Positions 34,445 through 43,016 of a stretch of DNA of 64,000 nt are shown here, in pieces. The stretch covers positions 62,001 to 126,000 of the forward strand of contig CAYGOV010000013.1 in NCBI GenBank assembly GCA_964351625.1, given 5' to 3'. A program made the position numbers and the translations under genes. A model generated the notes under the pieces. That model saw only the letters and a list, made by a program, of their open reading frames with translations. It was not told where the DNA came from and searched no databases. How positions within the stretch are numbered: the stretch's first letter is position 1; each line of letters starts with the position of its first letter. The stretch comes from Marinoscillum sp964351625 (GTDB taxonomy: Bacteria > Bacteroidota > Bacteroidia > Cytophagales > Cyclobacteriaceae).

Positions 34445-35119
34445 CTATTCTCCTGCTAGACCGGGTTCTTTTAACCCTTTGATGAGTAACCAAACTGGTA
34501 AAACGAGCTGTATGATAGCGATAGGAAGAAGCAGATTCGAACTTATACCATTGTCGAACATTGAAAAAACCATTTGTACCAGCATCATAAAAGCTGCTAT
34601 CATCCCAAATCCAGAAAGTAGTCTAGGGGTAAGCCTGGTTTGGTACAGGGTGAAGAACAGCACAAAAACTGGTAAACATGAAATAAGCAGCGAGAGAAAA
34701 TGTGTCCATCGATGAATCCGATGAAACACAACGCCCATTGTCTTTAAATGGTCCAAGTTGATAGAAGCATCATTTACGTATTCTCTGCTTACCTCAAGCA
34801 TGGCCAAGACAGCTATATTATCAAGAGCTATAGCCGCAAAATTTATAATGGTAAAGGCAAGATATAAGTAGCCCAATCGCTCACTGTGCATTTTGAAAAT
34901 GGGGAGAAGTATAATAGCAATGATGATAGACAAGGTACCGATCAAGACTCCTAGTAATGTGGAACCAATTACTTGACTGGATTGGGTAAAGGTTTCTGTT
35001 AAGTATTCATCAACAAATAATGAAGGACCCTGAAGTAATTGGTACATCATAACGCCCGATGTGAAGATGATCAATAAGAGTACTCCTACTATTCTTGCAA
35101 CTTTTTTATCTGAAATCAT
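34445..35119 (-). CDS. DUF4386 family membrane protein
   Basis: 224 residues from the ATG at 35119 (MISDKKVARIVGVLLLIIFT). The frame extends to 35191, but that extension is inside the repeat at 35122-35215 and is probably not translated. Six hydrophobic segments (TLLGVLIGTLSIIIAIILLP, LLISCLPVFVLFFTLYQTRL, MMLVQMVFSMFD and others) match DUF4386: FTSGVMMYQLL after helix 1, ALDNIAVLAMLEVSREY, and HRIHRWTHFLSLLISCLP. An integral inner-membrane protein of unknown function. It follows another small membrane-protein gene on the same strand. Confidence 0.82.
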   Translation of the reverse strand: MISDKKVARIVGVLLLIIFTSGVMMYQLLQGPSLFVDEYLTETFTQSSQVIGSTLLGVLIGTLSIIIAIILLPIFKMHSERLGYLYLAFTIINFAAIALDNIAVLAMLEVSREYVNDASINLDHLKTMGVVFHRIHRWTHFLSLLISCLPVFVLFFTLYQTRLTPRLLSGFGMIAAFMMLVQMVFSMFDNGISSNLLLPIAIIQLVLPVWLLIKGLKEPGLAGE

Positions 35120-35121
35120 AA

Positions 35122-35215
35122 GGTTTTTTGTCGGTGCTAAGGGGGTTTTCAATGAATTTTTCAATTCACTAAGTATGTGATGCAAGCTCACCGAGAATGG
35201 TTACATGATTCATAA
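35122..35215. repeat. ~95-bp dispersed repeat, copy 1
   Basis: Begins GGTTTTTTGTCGGTGCTAAG and continues through TGCAAGCTCACCGAGAATGG. It matches 36081-36175 at roughly three-quarters of positions. It abuts the DUF4386 start codon. Confidence 0.65.
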
Positions 35216-35308
35216 AATCATCGCTTTGTTAAGAGGATTTATCTTCTCCATTCCAAAAGAACTAAGGAGTGGCTTGATCCATTTTTTTGTTGAACTCCTA
35301 GAGGGGAC

Positions 35309-35896
35309 TTATAAGCTGTAGTCGGATTGCTTTTCCTTTTTCCTTTTTTCAAATACCCATATCACTAATAGGATTAAAATTACAGACCAACTCAGCGTAG
35401 TAAACCCTCCTTTCATCAGAGTAAAGATGCTGGCTGTTTTAATAACGACAGGGGACACGGCCGTCGAGTTTAGAAGCATTGATGAAATCATTAGATTCTC
35501 AGAATAGTCAAAGAACATGGCAAGGAATGGCAAGATGAACAAGTTCGAAAAAATATGCCCATCCTTGATGTTGATTAAACCAGATAGCCGAATTATTATT
35601 GTGCTCAAAAAGATTGCAAGTAAAATCGGGTATAAAACATCCAGAAGAAACAGCTGTGGGAAGAGATAGAAATCGATAGTTGATTGATCTAATTTCTGGA
35701 GCATCGATACAGCCTCAGATTCAGAATATCCGAATGTTTTCAAATCAAATGCGCTCGTTTCAAATCGGGCATTAATGCGTGGAAAAGTAAATAGCATCAT
35801 TGACAACAAGACTAAATGAGCGAGTAAGAATAAAACGGCTATTCCTGATTTTGAAGCCATTCGCTCCAACTTGTTGTGAACTCTTTTAAATATCAT
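35309..35896 (-). CDS. hypothetical membrane protein
   Basis: 195 residues from the ATG at 35896, preferred because MIFKRVHNKLERMASKSG reads as a basic cytoplasmic start before the first helix; the frame is open to 36016. Four hydrophobic segments (GIAVLFLLAHLVLLSMMLFT, FLLDVLYPILLAIFLSTIII, FILPFLAMFFDYSENLM, FTTLSWSVILILLVIWVF), then a charged tail (EKRKKEKQSDYSL). It resembles the small four-helix proteins near DUF4386 genes, but I recognise no named family. It lies between two copies of the 95-bp repeat. Confidence 0.7.
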   Translation of the reverse strand: MIFKRVHNKLERMASKSGIAVLFLLAHLVLLSMMLFTFPRINARFETSAFDLKTFGYSESEAVSMLQKLDQSTIDFYLFPQLFLLDVLYPILLAIFLSTIIIRLSGLINIKDGHIFSNLFILPFLAMFFDYSENLMISSMLLNSTAVSPVVIKTASIFTLMKGGFTTLSWSVILILLVIWVFEKRKKEKQSDYSL

Positions 35897-36080
35897 TGAT
35901 TTAATAACTTTTTCTGCTAGCTGCTGCCAATTTGTGTAACACAACAGTTGATAGTTACAATCCACCTTATCCTCTTTGAAATTTAATAAATCATTGCTAA
36001 TTGTGAAATTTGACATTTCTACACTTAATGACCGGTGATATCAATACTAGTCTTGGTGCTTTTTTGTCGAAAATCATACT

Positions 36081-36175
36081 GGTTTTTTGTCTGTGCTAAG
36101 CGGGGGGTCCAAGGAATTTTTCGATTCGCTACGTACGAGATGCGAGCTCACTGAGGAAAGTTGCATGAGTGATAA
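36081..36175. repeat. ~95-bp dispersed repeat, copy 2
   Basis: Begins GGTTTTTTGTCTGTGCTAAG and includes GATGCGAGCTCACTGAGG. It lies between the GNAT gene and the small membrane-protein gene. A more distant relative may be at ~42440-42482 (TTGAGTTCGCTGAGAATT). Confidence 0.65.
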
Positions 36176-36199
36176 TACCAAAGTTGAAGTTAGGACAGT

Positions 36200-36607
36200 T
36201 TACTTCAATTGGTCTATGTCATCTAAATAGTAGCAATACTCGTATTGAGACATTCCGATTTTGGGATAGTATGGAATGGCTTTTGGCGCTGCAAGCAAGA
36301 TCAATTTCGCTAGGGGCGCATTCAATTTCGTTTGCCTAATGAGCTCTTTACCAATCCCTTTTTTTTGATAACCCTGATCTACTGCTAGATCAGACAAATA
36401 GGTGCAGAATGCAAAATCACTCAAGGCGCGGCTAACACCAATGAGTTTCCCATTTTCTCTGGCAGTAATGATAAGATTGGCATGCTCAAGCATAGCTGAA
36501 AGTTTCTCGGGATCTTCTACTGGCCTTCTTTCGCCCAAAGTGGATTTATTTAAAACCTCCTTGAATTGGGCCACACTCAGTTTGCTTTCTTTTTTATAGT
36601 CAATCAT
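36200..36607 (-). CDS. GNAT family N-acetyltransferase
   Basis: 135 residues of a single GNAT domain. The acetyl-CoA-binding motif A is visible as YLSDLAVDQGYQKKGIGKEL (Q-x-x-G-x-G/A type), preceded by LIITARENGKLIGVSRALSD. The C-terminal KAIPYYPKIGMSQYEYCYYL matches GNATs that act on small molecules or protein N-termini. Substrate unknown. It reads in the same direction as the membrane-protein genes, behind a copy of the 95-bp repeat. Confidence 0.88.
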   Translation of the reverse strand: MIDYKKESKLSVAQFKEVLNKSTLGERRPVEDPEKLSAMLEHANLIITARENGKLIGVSRALSDFAFCTYLSDLAVDQGYQKKGIGKELIRQTKLNAPLAKLILLAAPKAIPYYPKIGMSQYEYCYYLDDIDQLK

Positions 36608-36715
36608 TTCTTAGCTCAGGCTAGGTATACACTGCTATTAGTTACTTTTAAAGTTCTTGATAAATTAAATCTAGAGAAATTACAATAATCTAAAGCATCC
36701 ACAAATAAGAAGAGC

Positions 36716-36967
36716 ATGAAAGAAATAGCCCATAAAATGGTGACAATCTGCAATGAAAAGATCAGCAGCAAAGGTGAAAATGTAGGGCTTTCATTTTATG
36801 CATTTTTCGCAAATAAAAACGACAATCCAGTGCTATTGATGGAGGTAGCTACTTGGTGGATCGCAAAACATCAATTGGATCACTTTGAGAAAGCGGTCAA
36901 AATAAAGGCGATGATCCTTGCGCAGTTTACTTTTGGAAGGTTAGCAATCACACTTTGCAAGCGGTGA
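36716..36967 (+). CDS. hypothetical small protein
   Basis: 83 residues with no signal peptide. It is helical with a conserved-looking aromatic core (NVGLSFYAFFANKNDNPVLL, MEVATWWIAKHQLDHFEKAV) and a short basic C-terminus. I recognise no family. The coding case rests on composition and on its isolation between two minus-strand genes with adequate gaps on both sides (108 and 77 bp). Confidence 0.5.
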   Translation: MKEIAHKMVTICNEKISSKGENVGLSFYAFFANKNDNPVLLMEVATWWIAKHQLDHFEKAVKIKAMILAQFTFGRLAITLCKR

Positions 36968-37044
36968 AGCTAGCTCTACTAATTATTGCAATAGGAAACT
37001 TTTCTTCACCCAAGGGGTACTCACTTATTAATTCTTTTGCTTCT

Positions 37045-37914
37045 TTAATGGCTCGGTTCAATATGAATTAAAACCTGTGCTAAACTGGGTATTTCAGTGA
37101 TCAAATGGTCTTTTAAATTATGAGCGATTGCGTGTCCTTCTTGCACTGAGATTTTCCCGTCAACTATGGCATGTAGATCTACATGGTACTTCATTCCGGC
37201 TTTTCTGATAAAGCATTTCTCTGTCCCCAGTATGCCATTTACAGCTAGAGACTTCTTCCTAATTTCCTCAATAAGGTCATCATACAGGTGTTCATCCATG
37301 ATCTCGCCCAAAGCCGGTCTGAAAATCAAATAGCTATTGTAAAGAATAAAACCTGAAGCTAATAGAGCAGCCCAATCGTCAGCCGTTTCAAAACCCTTTC
37401 CAAAAATTAGTGCAATCGAAATTCCAATAAACGCCATTATCGAGGTAATCGCGTCACTTCTATGATGCCAAGCATCTGCTTTGAGGGAAGAGCTATTGGT
37501 TTCTTTACTTTTCCTAATGACCACTCTATAGGAAATCTCTTTCCAAAGTATGATGCCTCCTAGTACGATCAAAGTCCAAGCTTTAGGTGATTTGTGTGGG
37601 GTTTGAATATTCTGAATACTTTCATAAGCAATGATTGTAGCAGAAGTCACCAGAAAGGCCACCACGAGAAATGTAATGAGAGGTTCTATTCTACCATGCC
37701 CGTAAGGATGGTTTTCGTCGGCTGGTCTATTGGCATATTTGAACCCTAACAAGACCAAAAGTGATGCGAATATATCCGTCGTTGACTCTATAGCATCTGC
37801 GATAAGGGCATATGAGTTTCCAAAGAAACCTGCCAATCCCTTTATAATAGCCAAGCTGGTGTTGCCAATGATGCTAAAATAGATGGTACGTATTGCAGAT
37901 TGCTCGTTTGTCAT
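37045..37914 (-). CDS. cation diffusion facilitator (CDF) transporter
   Basis: 289 residues with six transmembrane helices and a C-terminal cytoplasmic domain. Metal-site residues are visible: Asp in LIADAIESTTDIFASLLVLL (helix 2) and His/Asp in ADAWHHRSDAITSIMAFIGI (helix 5). NHPYGHGRIEPLITFLV is the typical CDF loop. The tail (KYHVDLHAIVDGKISVQEGH) is the ZT-dimer domain. It exports divalent cations (zinc, iron or manganese) from the cytoplasm by proton antiport; the ion is not predictable here. It is a different subgroup from the CDF at 63394, which has a His-rich N-terminus. Confidence 0.94.
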   Translation of the reverse strand: MTNEQSAIRTIYFSIIGNTSLAIIKGLAGFFGNSYALIADAIESTTDIFASLLVLLGFKYANRPADENHPYGHGRIEPLITFLVVAFLVTSATIIAYESIQNIQTPHKSPKAWTLIVLGGIILWKEISYRVVIRKSKETNSSSLKADAWHHRSDAITSIMAFIGISIALIFGKGFETADDWAALLASGFILYNSYLIFRPALGEIMDEHLYDDLIEEIRKKSLAVNGILGTEKCFIRKAGMKYHVDLHAIVDGKISVQEGHAIAHNLKDHLITEIPSLAQVLIHIEPSH

Positions 37915-38170
37915 TCGTGTTTTGGTGGAACTTGCGTCATGGCAAAAGACATTGATTTGTCGAATGCCTAATTGATAAACGTATTAGAACATGAAAGTAG
38001 TCAATGCCACCTTGGATTGCAATTAGAAGTTTGGCTAGTGCGTTTAGACCTTTCAGGTCTTACTTCAAGGTCAGCTAGAAAAATGAAATCTTTGAATTGA
38101 GTCAGAAAGTCCCTGCGAAGAAAACTGAGTAGGTCAAAATCAAAGATAATTTGTAATTAGCGGGGTTAAT

Positions 38171-38199
38171 ACTCAGAGTTCTCTGCGAGTAACTCTAAG
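38171..38199. repeat. palindromic repeat, family B, copy 1
   Basis: ACTCAGAGTTCTCTGCGAGT then AACTCTAAG. It corresponds to the reverse complement of the perfect palindrome at 44675-44710. A family A copy follows 21 bases later. Confidence 0.55.
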
Positions 38200-38219
38200 C
38201 GTGATGAATAAAACACTTT

Positions 38220-38242
38220 CAAGTTGCGCTTCGCTCAACTTG
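38220..38242. repeat. palindromic repeat, family A, copy 2
   Basis: CAAGTTGCGCTTCGCTCAAC-TTG. The G/C pair at positions 7/17 replaces the A/A mismatch of the other copies, which keeps the fold more complete. Confidence 0.7.
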
Positions 38243-38355
38243 AAAGATAAGAGGGTGCGATTCTGTAAGCAGGATAAGGAGCGAATTTGAAAGCTCGGGG
38301 GTAAAAGAACTCATGAAAAGCTCCTATGCTTTTAGTCATAGTCGAGCTTAGTATT

Positions 38356-38919
38356 TTATTTTTCAATTACGATCATTCTATAGTCCGTTTCGGATTTATG
38401 TCCGCTTTCTTCTTCAAAATTATACTTGATTTTTTTGTCCGAAAGCCTGTTATTTTTTCTTTCAAAATCAATCGCTTGGTTTAAAACGTGAACCTTGTTT
38501 CCTGTGTCTTGAATACAAACGACTAGTAAATTCCCACTTTTAATTAACGACATTATTTTTTTGACTAGTCCGATTTCTTTCTCCTTGTCTTTTTTGGCAA
38601 AATGAAACATACTGTCAAGGAGGATAATGTCGAATTTCCCAAATTTCTCAAAGGCATAAATGTCTCCAACTTGTCCAACTAATTTCAAATTTTTTGTATG
38701 TCCGATTTGGTTCATTTGGTCAATTCCAACTTTTGAATTGTCAATCCCTGTAACAGCATAGCCAAGTTGAGCCAAGGCAACTGCATCTCTCCCTTGTCCG
38801 CAACCAAGGTCAAGTACTTCTCCCTTTTTAGGATATTCAGCAAAAAACTCAATCAATTCTGGAAATGGTTCACCAAATAGGTTTTCCGTCAGATAGTATT
38901 TGTCATAGGTTACTTTCAT
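38356..38919 (-). CDS. class I SAM-dependent methyltransferase (TehB-like)
   Basis: 187 residues from the ATG at 38919; the frame also extends six codons to a TTG at 38937. The SAM-binding motif I is VLDLGCGQGRDAVALAQLGY, motif II is AVTGIDNSKVGIDQMNQIG, and motif IV is KFDIILLDSMFHFAKKD. The start YDKYYLTENLFGEPFPELIE matches the TehB/UbiE-like small-molecule methyltransferase group. The methyl acceptor is unknown; tellurite or thiol methylation is a family possibility, not shown here. Codon use looks more AT-rich than that of the CDF gene next to it. Confidence 0.88.
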   Translation of the reverse strand: MKVTYDKYYLTENLFGEPFPELIEFFAEYPKKGEVLDLGCGQGRDAVALAQLGYAVTGIDNSKVGIDQMNQIGHTKNLKLVGQVGDIYAFEKFGKFDIILLDSMFHFAKKDKEKEIGLVKKIMSLIKSGNLLVVCIQDTGNKVHVLNQAIDFERKNNRLSDKKIKYNFEEESGHKSETDYRMIVIEK

Positions 38920-39184
38920 TTCGATTTTTTCCGTCAAGCAAAATACTTAGCTAAGCTCCGTAGGCTTAGGTTTTAAAGTACCCATAAAATTACCTTCGCC
39001 CACAGGCTTTTGCAAAGAGGTTTGTTAGTATTTGGAGCTTCGCATCACTTATAGGGCATCATTCTTCGTCATTAATGTATATGCTGGTTGGTATCTGGGC
39101 ATACTTTCAAATAGAACTTCGTTTTCTCCGTACTTTATTTGTATAATTGAAATCGTACTTTATTTCAGACTTAGTATAGTTATC

Positions 39185-40963
39185 ATGCGTTCAATCTCTT
39201 TTTCCAGACATCTTCTCTACACCTTAGCTTCGATACTGTTGCTGAGTATTGCTACTGGATGTTTCAATTCAAACAAAAAATATAATAAGATAGATATATC
39301 TCAATACACCTCCATATTTGGTAAGAACGTACTCGTATTTGACGATTCCATGGATTTGGAAGGTATTAAGACGACTCTTGATGCGTTACACGAGCAGCAG
39401 AAGTATAGCGAATTTGGCTCAGAGCGATACGCACTGCTATTCAAACCAGGAACGTACAATATAGATGTCACCGTCGATTATTATGTTCAGGCACTAGGTT
39501 TAGGAAGGTATCCTGATGATGTACTAATCAATGGGGCGGTACAATCAGTGACAACTACTAGTGGGGACAAGGTTACAACCATGTTTTGGCGTGGTGCTGA
39601 GAATTTTAAAGTAGTACCAAAAGATCATGAAATGATTTATTGGGCAGTATCACAAGCCGCTCCGTACCGACGCATGCATGTGGTTGGTGATATTAATTTT
39701 GATAAAGGCAGTTGGGCAAGTGGTGGTGTGCTGGCCAACTCTCTTGTTGAAGGCAGGGCAGGGCTGACTTCCGGACAGCAATGGTTTACAAGAAATTCAA
39801 GTATTGGATCGTGGGAAGGTGGAAACTGGAACAGGGTATTTGTGGGAGTGGAAGGCGCGCCTAATGATTCATGGCCTAATAAACCAACAACCGTAATTGA
39901 TAAAACACCAGTAGTTCGTGAAAAACCGTTCCTAACCTTTACTGAATCTGGAGAGTATGCTGTTTTTGTTCCTGCACTTCGCCGGGAAACTTCTGGCCCT
40001 TCATGGGTGAATCGTGATGAAGAAGGTGAACTACTTTCTATAGCATCCTTTCATATTGCCTATCCTGAAAAAGATAATGCCACTTCCATTAATCAAGCCT
40101 TGTCTTTAGGAAAGCATATTCTCTTTACACCTGGGATCTACACACTTGATGAATCGCTTACTGTAATAAAACCCAACACCGTAATTCTCGGACTTGGATT
40201 ACCGACCCTTATTCCTCAAAACGGGGAGATTGCGATTGCAACAAAGGATATTCCAGGAGTAAAATTTGCAGGTTTTATGTTAGACGCAGGACCAGAGCTG
40301 TCTCCAACACTTATTCAAATTGGATCAGAAGATGCTGATGCTAATTATTCCGATAATCCCATCTCTCTTCATGATATCTATTGTAGGGTGGGAGGTGCGC
40401 TAGTCGGTCAAGCAGAAACAACCATGACTATCAACAGCAATTATGTAATTGGCGATCATTTTTGGTTATGGCGAGCAGATCATGGTGTGGGAACTGAATG
40501 GATGGACGGCCAAAATAAATATGGACTAGTTGTGAATGGTGATCATGTGACGATCTATGGCTTATTCAACGAACACTTTCAGTCTTACCAAACGCTTTGG
40601 AATGGGGAATACGGGAGGACTTATTTTTATCAATGTGAAATTCCTTATCGCCCACCCAGTATTGAGATATGGAATGATAACGGTAAGGCTGGTTATGCTT
40701 CTTATAAGGTTGCGAACAAGGTTCAAAATCATGAAGCCTATGGCCTAGGTATCTATAGTTTTTTTCGTGGTGAGCCTACGGTCTCAAATAATGTCAGGCT
40801 GGAAAATGCCATGGAAGTCCCGGACAATTCAGGCATTCTAGTCAAACACATCTCAACTTTTGCAGGGCTTAATGGAGGTATCAATCATTCAATTAATGGG
40901 TTGGGACCATCAACGGATGTTGGCGAACTAAAACATTATGATGGATTTGAAGGGAGCAAATAG
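39185..40963 (+). CDS. GH55-like right-handed beta-helix lipoprotein (often mis-named adenylyl cyclase)
   Basis: 592 residues from the ATG at 39185, which gives a lipoprotein signal (LLYTLASILLLSIATGC); the frame is open 51 codons upstream without one. The body is strikingly similar in word order to a Streptomyces and actinobacterial family annotated 'adenylyl cyclase' or 'coagulation factor 5/8 domain' protein: NVLVFDDSMDLEGIKTTLDA, RYALLFKPGTYNIDVTVDYY, QALGLGRYPDDVLINGAVQS, WAVSQAAPYRRMHVVGD, LLFTPGIYTLDESLTV-like, NYVIGDHFWLWRADHG. No cyclase motif is present. The two pectate-lyase-type halves are those of GH55-like double beta-helices, so a surface carbohydrate-active (possibly beta-1,3-glucan) role is likelier. 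Transfer from an actinobacterium is possible. Confidence 0.82.
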   Translation: MRSISFSRHLLYTLASILLLSIATGCFNSNKKYNKIDISQYTSIFGKNVLVFDDSMDLEGIKTTLDALHEQQKYSEFGSERYALLFKPGTYNIDVTVDYYVQALGLGRYPDDVLINGAVQSVTTTSGDKVTTMFWRGAENFKVVPKDHEMIYWAVSQAAPYRRMHVVGDINFDKGSWASGGVLANSLVEGRAGLTSGQQWFTRNSSIGSWEGGNWNRVFVGVEGAPNDSWPNKPTTVIDKTPVVREKPFLTFTESGEYAVFVPALRRETSGPSWVNRDEEGELLSIASFHIAYPEKDNATSINQALSLGKHILFTPGIYTLDESLTVIKPNTVILGLGLPTLIPQNGEIAIATKDIPGVKFAGFMLDAGPELSPTLIQIGSEDADANYSDNPISLHDIYCRVGGALVGQAETTMTINSNYVIGDHFWLWRADHGVGTEWMDGQNKYGLVVNGDHVTIYGLFNEHFQSYQTLWNGEYGRTYFYQCEIPYRPPSIEIWNDNGKAGYASYKVANKVQNHEAYGLGIYSFFRGEPTVSNNVRLENAMEVPDNSGILVKHISTFAGLNGGINHSINGLGPSTDVGELKHYDGFEGSK

Positions 40964-41055
40964 CCTAGACTACCAAGTTGGTAATTCTCATGTCTTGTGT
41001 TAGGTAGTATTTAGTGATAGATCGATTAAGCTGTAAGTTTGGATCATCATACCTA

Positions 41056-41078
41056 CAAGTTACGCTTCGCTAAACTTG
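41056..41078. repeat. palindromic repeat, family A, copy 3
   Basis: CAAGTTACGCTTCGCTAAAC-TTG, within the gap behind the beta-helix protein gene and just before the end of the thioredoxin-fold gene. Confidence 0.7.
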
Positions 41079-41097
41079 TAGCACTTCGGTTGGAGTT

Positions 41098-42288
41098 TTA
41101 TTCCTGTTTCATATAGCTCTTTACGAAATCCATTAAATCACTTCCGTGAACATTTTTAGCTATAACCACACCTTTATCATCAAGAATAAAGTTGGCTGGA
41201 ATGGCACTAACACGGATTATTTTTAAGAAAGACGCATCATCTCCTTGCAAATCTGATGCTTGAAACCAGCGATTTGCTCCATCGCGCTCTGCCGCTCCTC
41301 TCCAGACATACTCATCACTTTCTAGACCATAAGCAACAATTTGTAAACCCTGGTCATGATATTCATCCCAAATAGGCACTAGTACCTCTCGGTTTTCTTT
41401 TCGGCACGGAGCACACCAAGATGCCCACAAGTCTATAATGGTGAGCTGTTTGCCTAAATTATCTTTAAGTGAAAGTGTGTCCTTTGTAAGCAAGGGAAAC
41501 TTGAGGTTTGGAAATACATCTCCCACTAACACGGGTAAATTAGAAGGATTACTTTCTATACAAAGCTGTTTTACCCATGGATGATCTGGTTGTTTTTTCT
41601 TCCATTTATGACATTGACTCACCAAAAATTCAGGGACACGTTCATAGTAATTCTCTGGACTTATCCATCTTATTGCCACCAATGCCGGTATAAGATACTT
41701 TGTGCTATTAGCGAACTTTATGAGCTCTGTTTGATATTGTAAGATAGCGTGTTCTTTTTCCAACAATTCGCTTCCATCTTCCAATTGCCAATCCTTGCCT
41801 GCAAGATAGGTTTGGTAAGCTTGCTCTTTGATATTCCTCAACTCTAACAATGCTTTATTGATTTTTGAAGGGTATTCAATTGAAAAACTATTTTGGAATT
41901 CATCAAATCTAGCAGTGATTTGAAGGGGTGCTCCAAATTGCCATAGAAAGGGCATATAGTTAGACATCATTGGATTATCCGTTTGTAAATAATTAGGAGC
42001 CTTTCCGTATAGCTGCACGGCTATTTCCAACAATACAGGTTCATTCGTTTTTGGCAAATTGTAGAACTCAAAGCTGCCATCAGAATTGACTACAGCAGAA
42101 TCTATGACCTTTCCAAAATATGAAGCAGCAACTTCCCGTAAGTTTTGAGGTTCAATCAGGTAGATCATTATGTCTTCCTTTTCTTTGCCTTCTAATCTAC
42201 CTGAAATATCTGCAGGAGAATGACAAGCTATGAGCTTTAGCGTCAATAAGATAAGGCTAGTGATATTTATTGTAGGGGTAAGTTTCAT
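41098..42288 (-). CDS. TlpA/ResA-like thioredoxin-fold lipoprotein
   Basis: 396 residues with a lipoprotein-type N-terminus (LILLTLKLIAC). Residues ~25-120 resemble the beta-rich DUF4369 domain that precedes such thioredoxins (GRLEGKEKEDIMIYLIEPQN, DSAVVNSDGSFEFYNLPKTN). A helical linker follows, then a thioredoxin domain (~265-396) with the redox-active CAPC in TIIDLWASWCAPCRKENREV and the cis-Pro in RVSAIPANFILDDKGVV. It would be a periplasmic thiol-disulfide oxidoreductase, perhaps for cytochrome maturation or oxidative defence. No partner gene is adjacent. Confidence 0.9.
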   Translation of the reverse strand: MKLTPTINITSLILLTLKLIACHSPADISGRLEGKEKEDIMIYLIEPQNLREVAASYFGKVIDSAVVNSDGSFEFYNLPKTNEPVLLEIAVQLYGKAPNYLQTDNPMMSNYMPFLWQFGAPLQITARFDEFQNSFSIEYPSKINKALLELRNIKEQAYQTYLAGKDWQLEDGSELLEKEHAILQYQTELIKFANSTKYLIPALVAIRWISPENYYERVPEFLVSQCHKWKKKQPDHPWVKQLCIESNPSNLPVLVGDVFPNLKFPLLTKDTLSLKDNLGKQLTIIDLWASWCAPCRKENREVLVPIWDEYHDQGLQIVAYGLESDEYVWRGAAERDGANRWFQASDLQGDDASFLKIIRVSAIPANFILDDKGVVIAKNVHGSDLMDFVKSYMKQE

Positions 42289-42486
42289 TATAATTAGATT
42301 AATGCCGGGCCTCTGAGCTTAATTAATTACGATAAAAGTAGCTTATCTGCCGGTGCAAAGCATCAGATACGAACTGCGACATACAGATAAAAGACTCCCA
42401 CGAGCAGAAGATAGTAGGGTGGAATTTCCATTACAGGTAGATGCTTGAGTTCGCTGAGAATTTGGGTAAGAGATTGGTGCAAGTCT

Positions 42487-42909
42487 TTATCTCGTCAATT
42501 GAAAATAAGTATAGAAATCTGCCACTTCAACATCGGTGTAAAATCTTATTTTCAAGGAATCCTTAGTATGTTGTAATACATCGTAATAACCCTCATCTAT
42601 ATGCAAACGCATAGCTGTAGTATCATACTCATACCATGCCGAAAATGATGTGACTTCATTTTGAACTTGTAAGTTGCTATCGTCAGTAAACGTCCATGTT
42701 AAATCAGAAATGTTGGGATTTGGCAGTTGGATTTCGGCACCTTCTTCAATTGATATCAGTTCGGTTTTAACCTCTGAGAAAAACCATTTTCCTAAAATAG
42801 TGATCGGTTCTTTTTCAACGGTTACCTGATCATCACCTTCTCCACATGAGATTAGAATGAGAGCAAAAATCAAAATTGCTAGTTTAGATCGCTTAATAAT
42901 GTTCATCAT
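42487..42909 (-). CDS. lipocalin-like lipoprotein
   Basis: 140 residues with lipobox LILISC. The mature part reads as a small lipocalin-like beta-barrel: PITILGKWFFSEVKTELISI (G-x-W start), SDLTWTFTDDSNLQVQNE, MRLHIDEGYYDVLQHTKDSL, KIRFYTDVEVADFYTYFQLT. This matches the many lipocalin-like (DUF5004-type) lipoproteins of Bacteroidota, whose ligands are unknown. Membrane-anchored. It stands alone, with a family A palindrome behind it. Confidence 0.75.
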   Translation of the reverse strand: MMNIIKRSKLAILIFALILISCGEGDDQVTVEKEPITILGKWFFSEVKTELISIEEGAEIQLPNPNISDLTWTFTDDSNLQVQNEVTSFSAWYEYDTTAMRLHIDEGYYDVLQHTKDSLKIRFYTDVEVADFYTYFQLTR

Positions 42910-42979
42910 AGTTGAAAAGTTTTAATTAACCCGCAGTGTTAAATGAAAGAGAGGCTGGGGATTTGAATAAAAGCACTCA

Positions 42980-43002
42980 CAAGTTACGCCTCGCTAAACT
43001 TG
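42980..43002. repeat. palindromic repeat, family A, copy 4
   Basis: CAAGTTACGCCTCGCTAAAC-TTG, one base changed from copies 3 and 5, directly behind the HxlR gene. Confidence 0.7.
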
Positions 43003-43016
43003 CAGTATAAGGGAGT

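Larger units (their letters stand above)
37915..38355. other. gene-free gap with palindromic repeats
   Basis: 441 bases without a coding frame. It contains AGACCTTTCAGGTCT (38047-38061, a perfect hairpin), a family B palindrome at 38171-38199 and a family A palindrome at 38220-38242. The rest is AT-rich. Confidence 0.65.

Noticed and set aside
38047..38061. AGACCTTTCAGGTCT hairpin as a terminator
   Set aside because: A perfect short palindrome but with no T-run after it on either strand; more likely one of the dispersed intergenic repeats.
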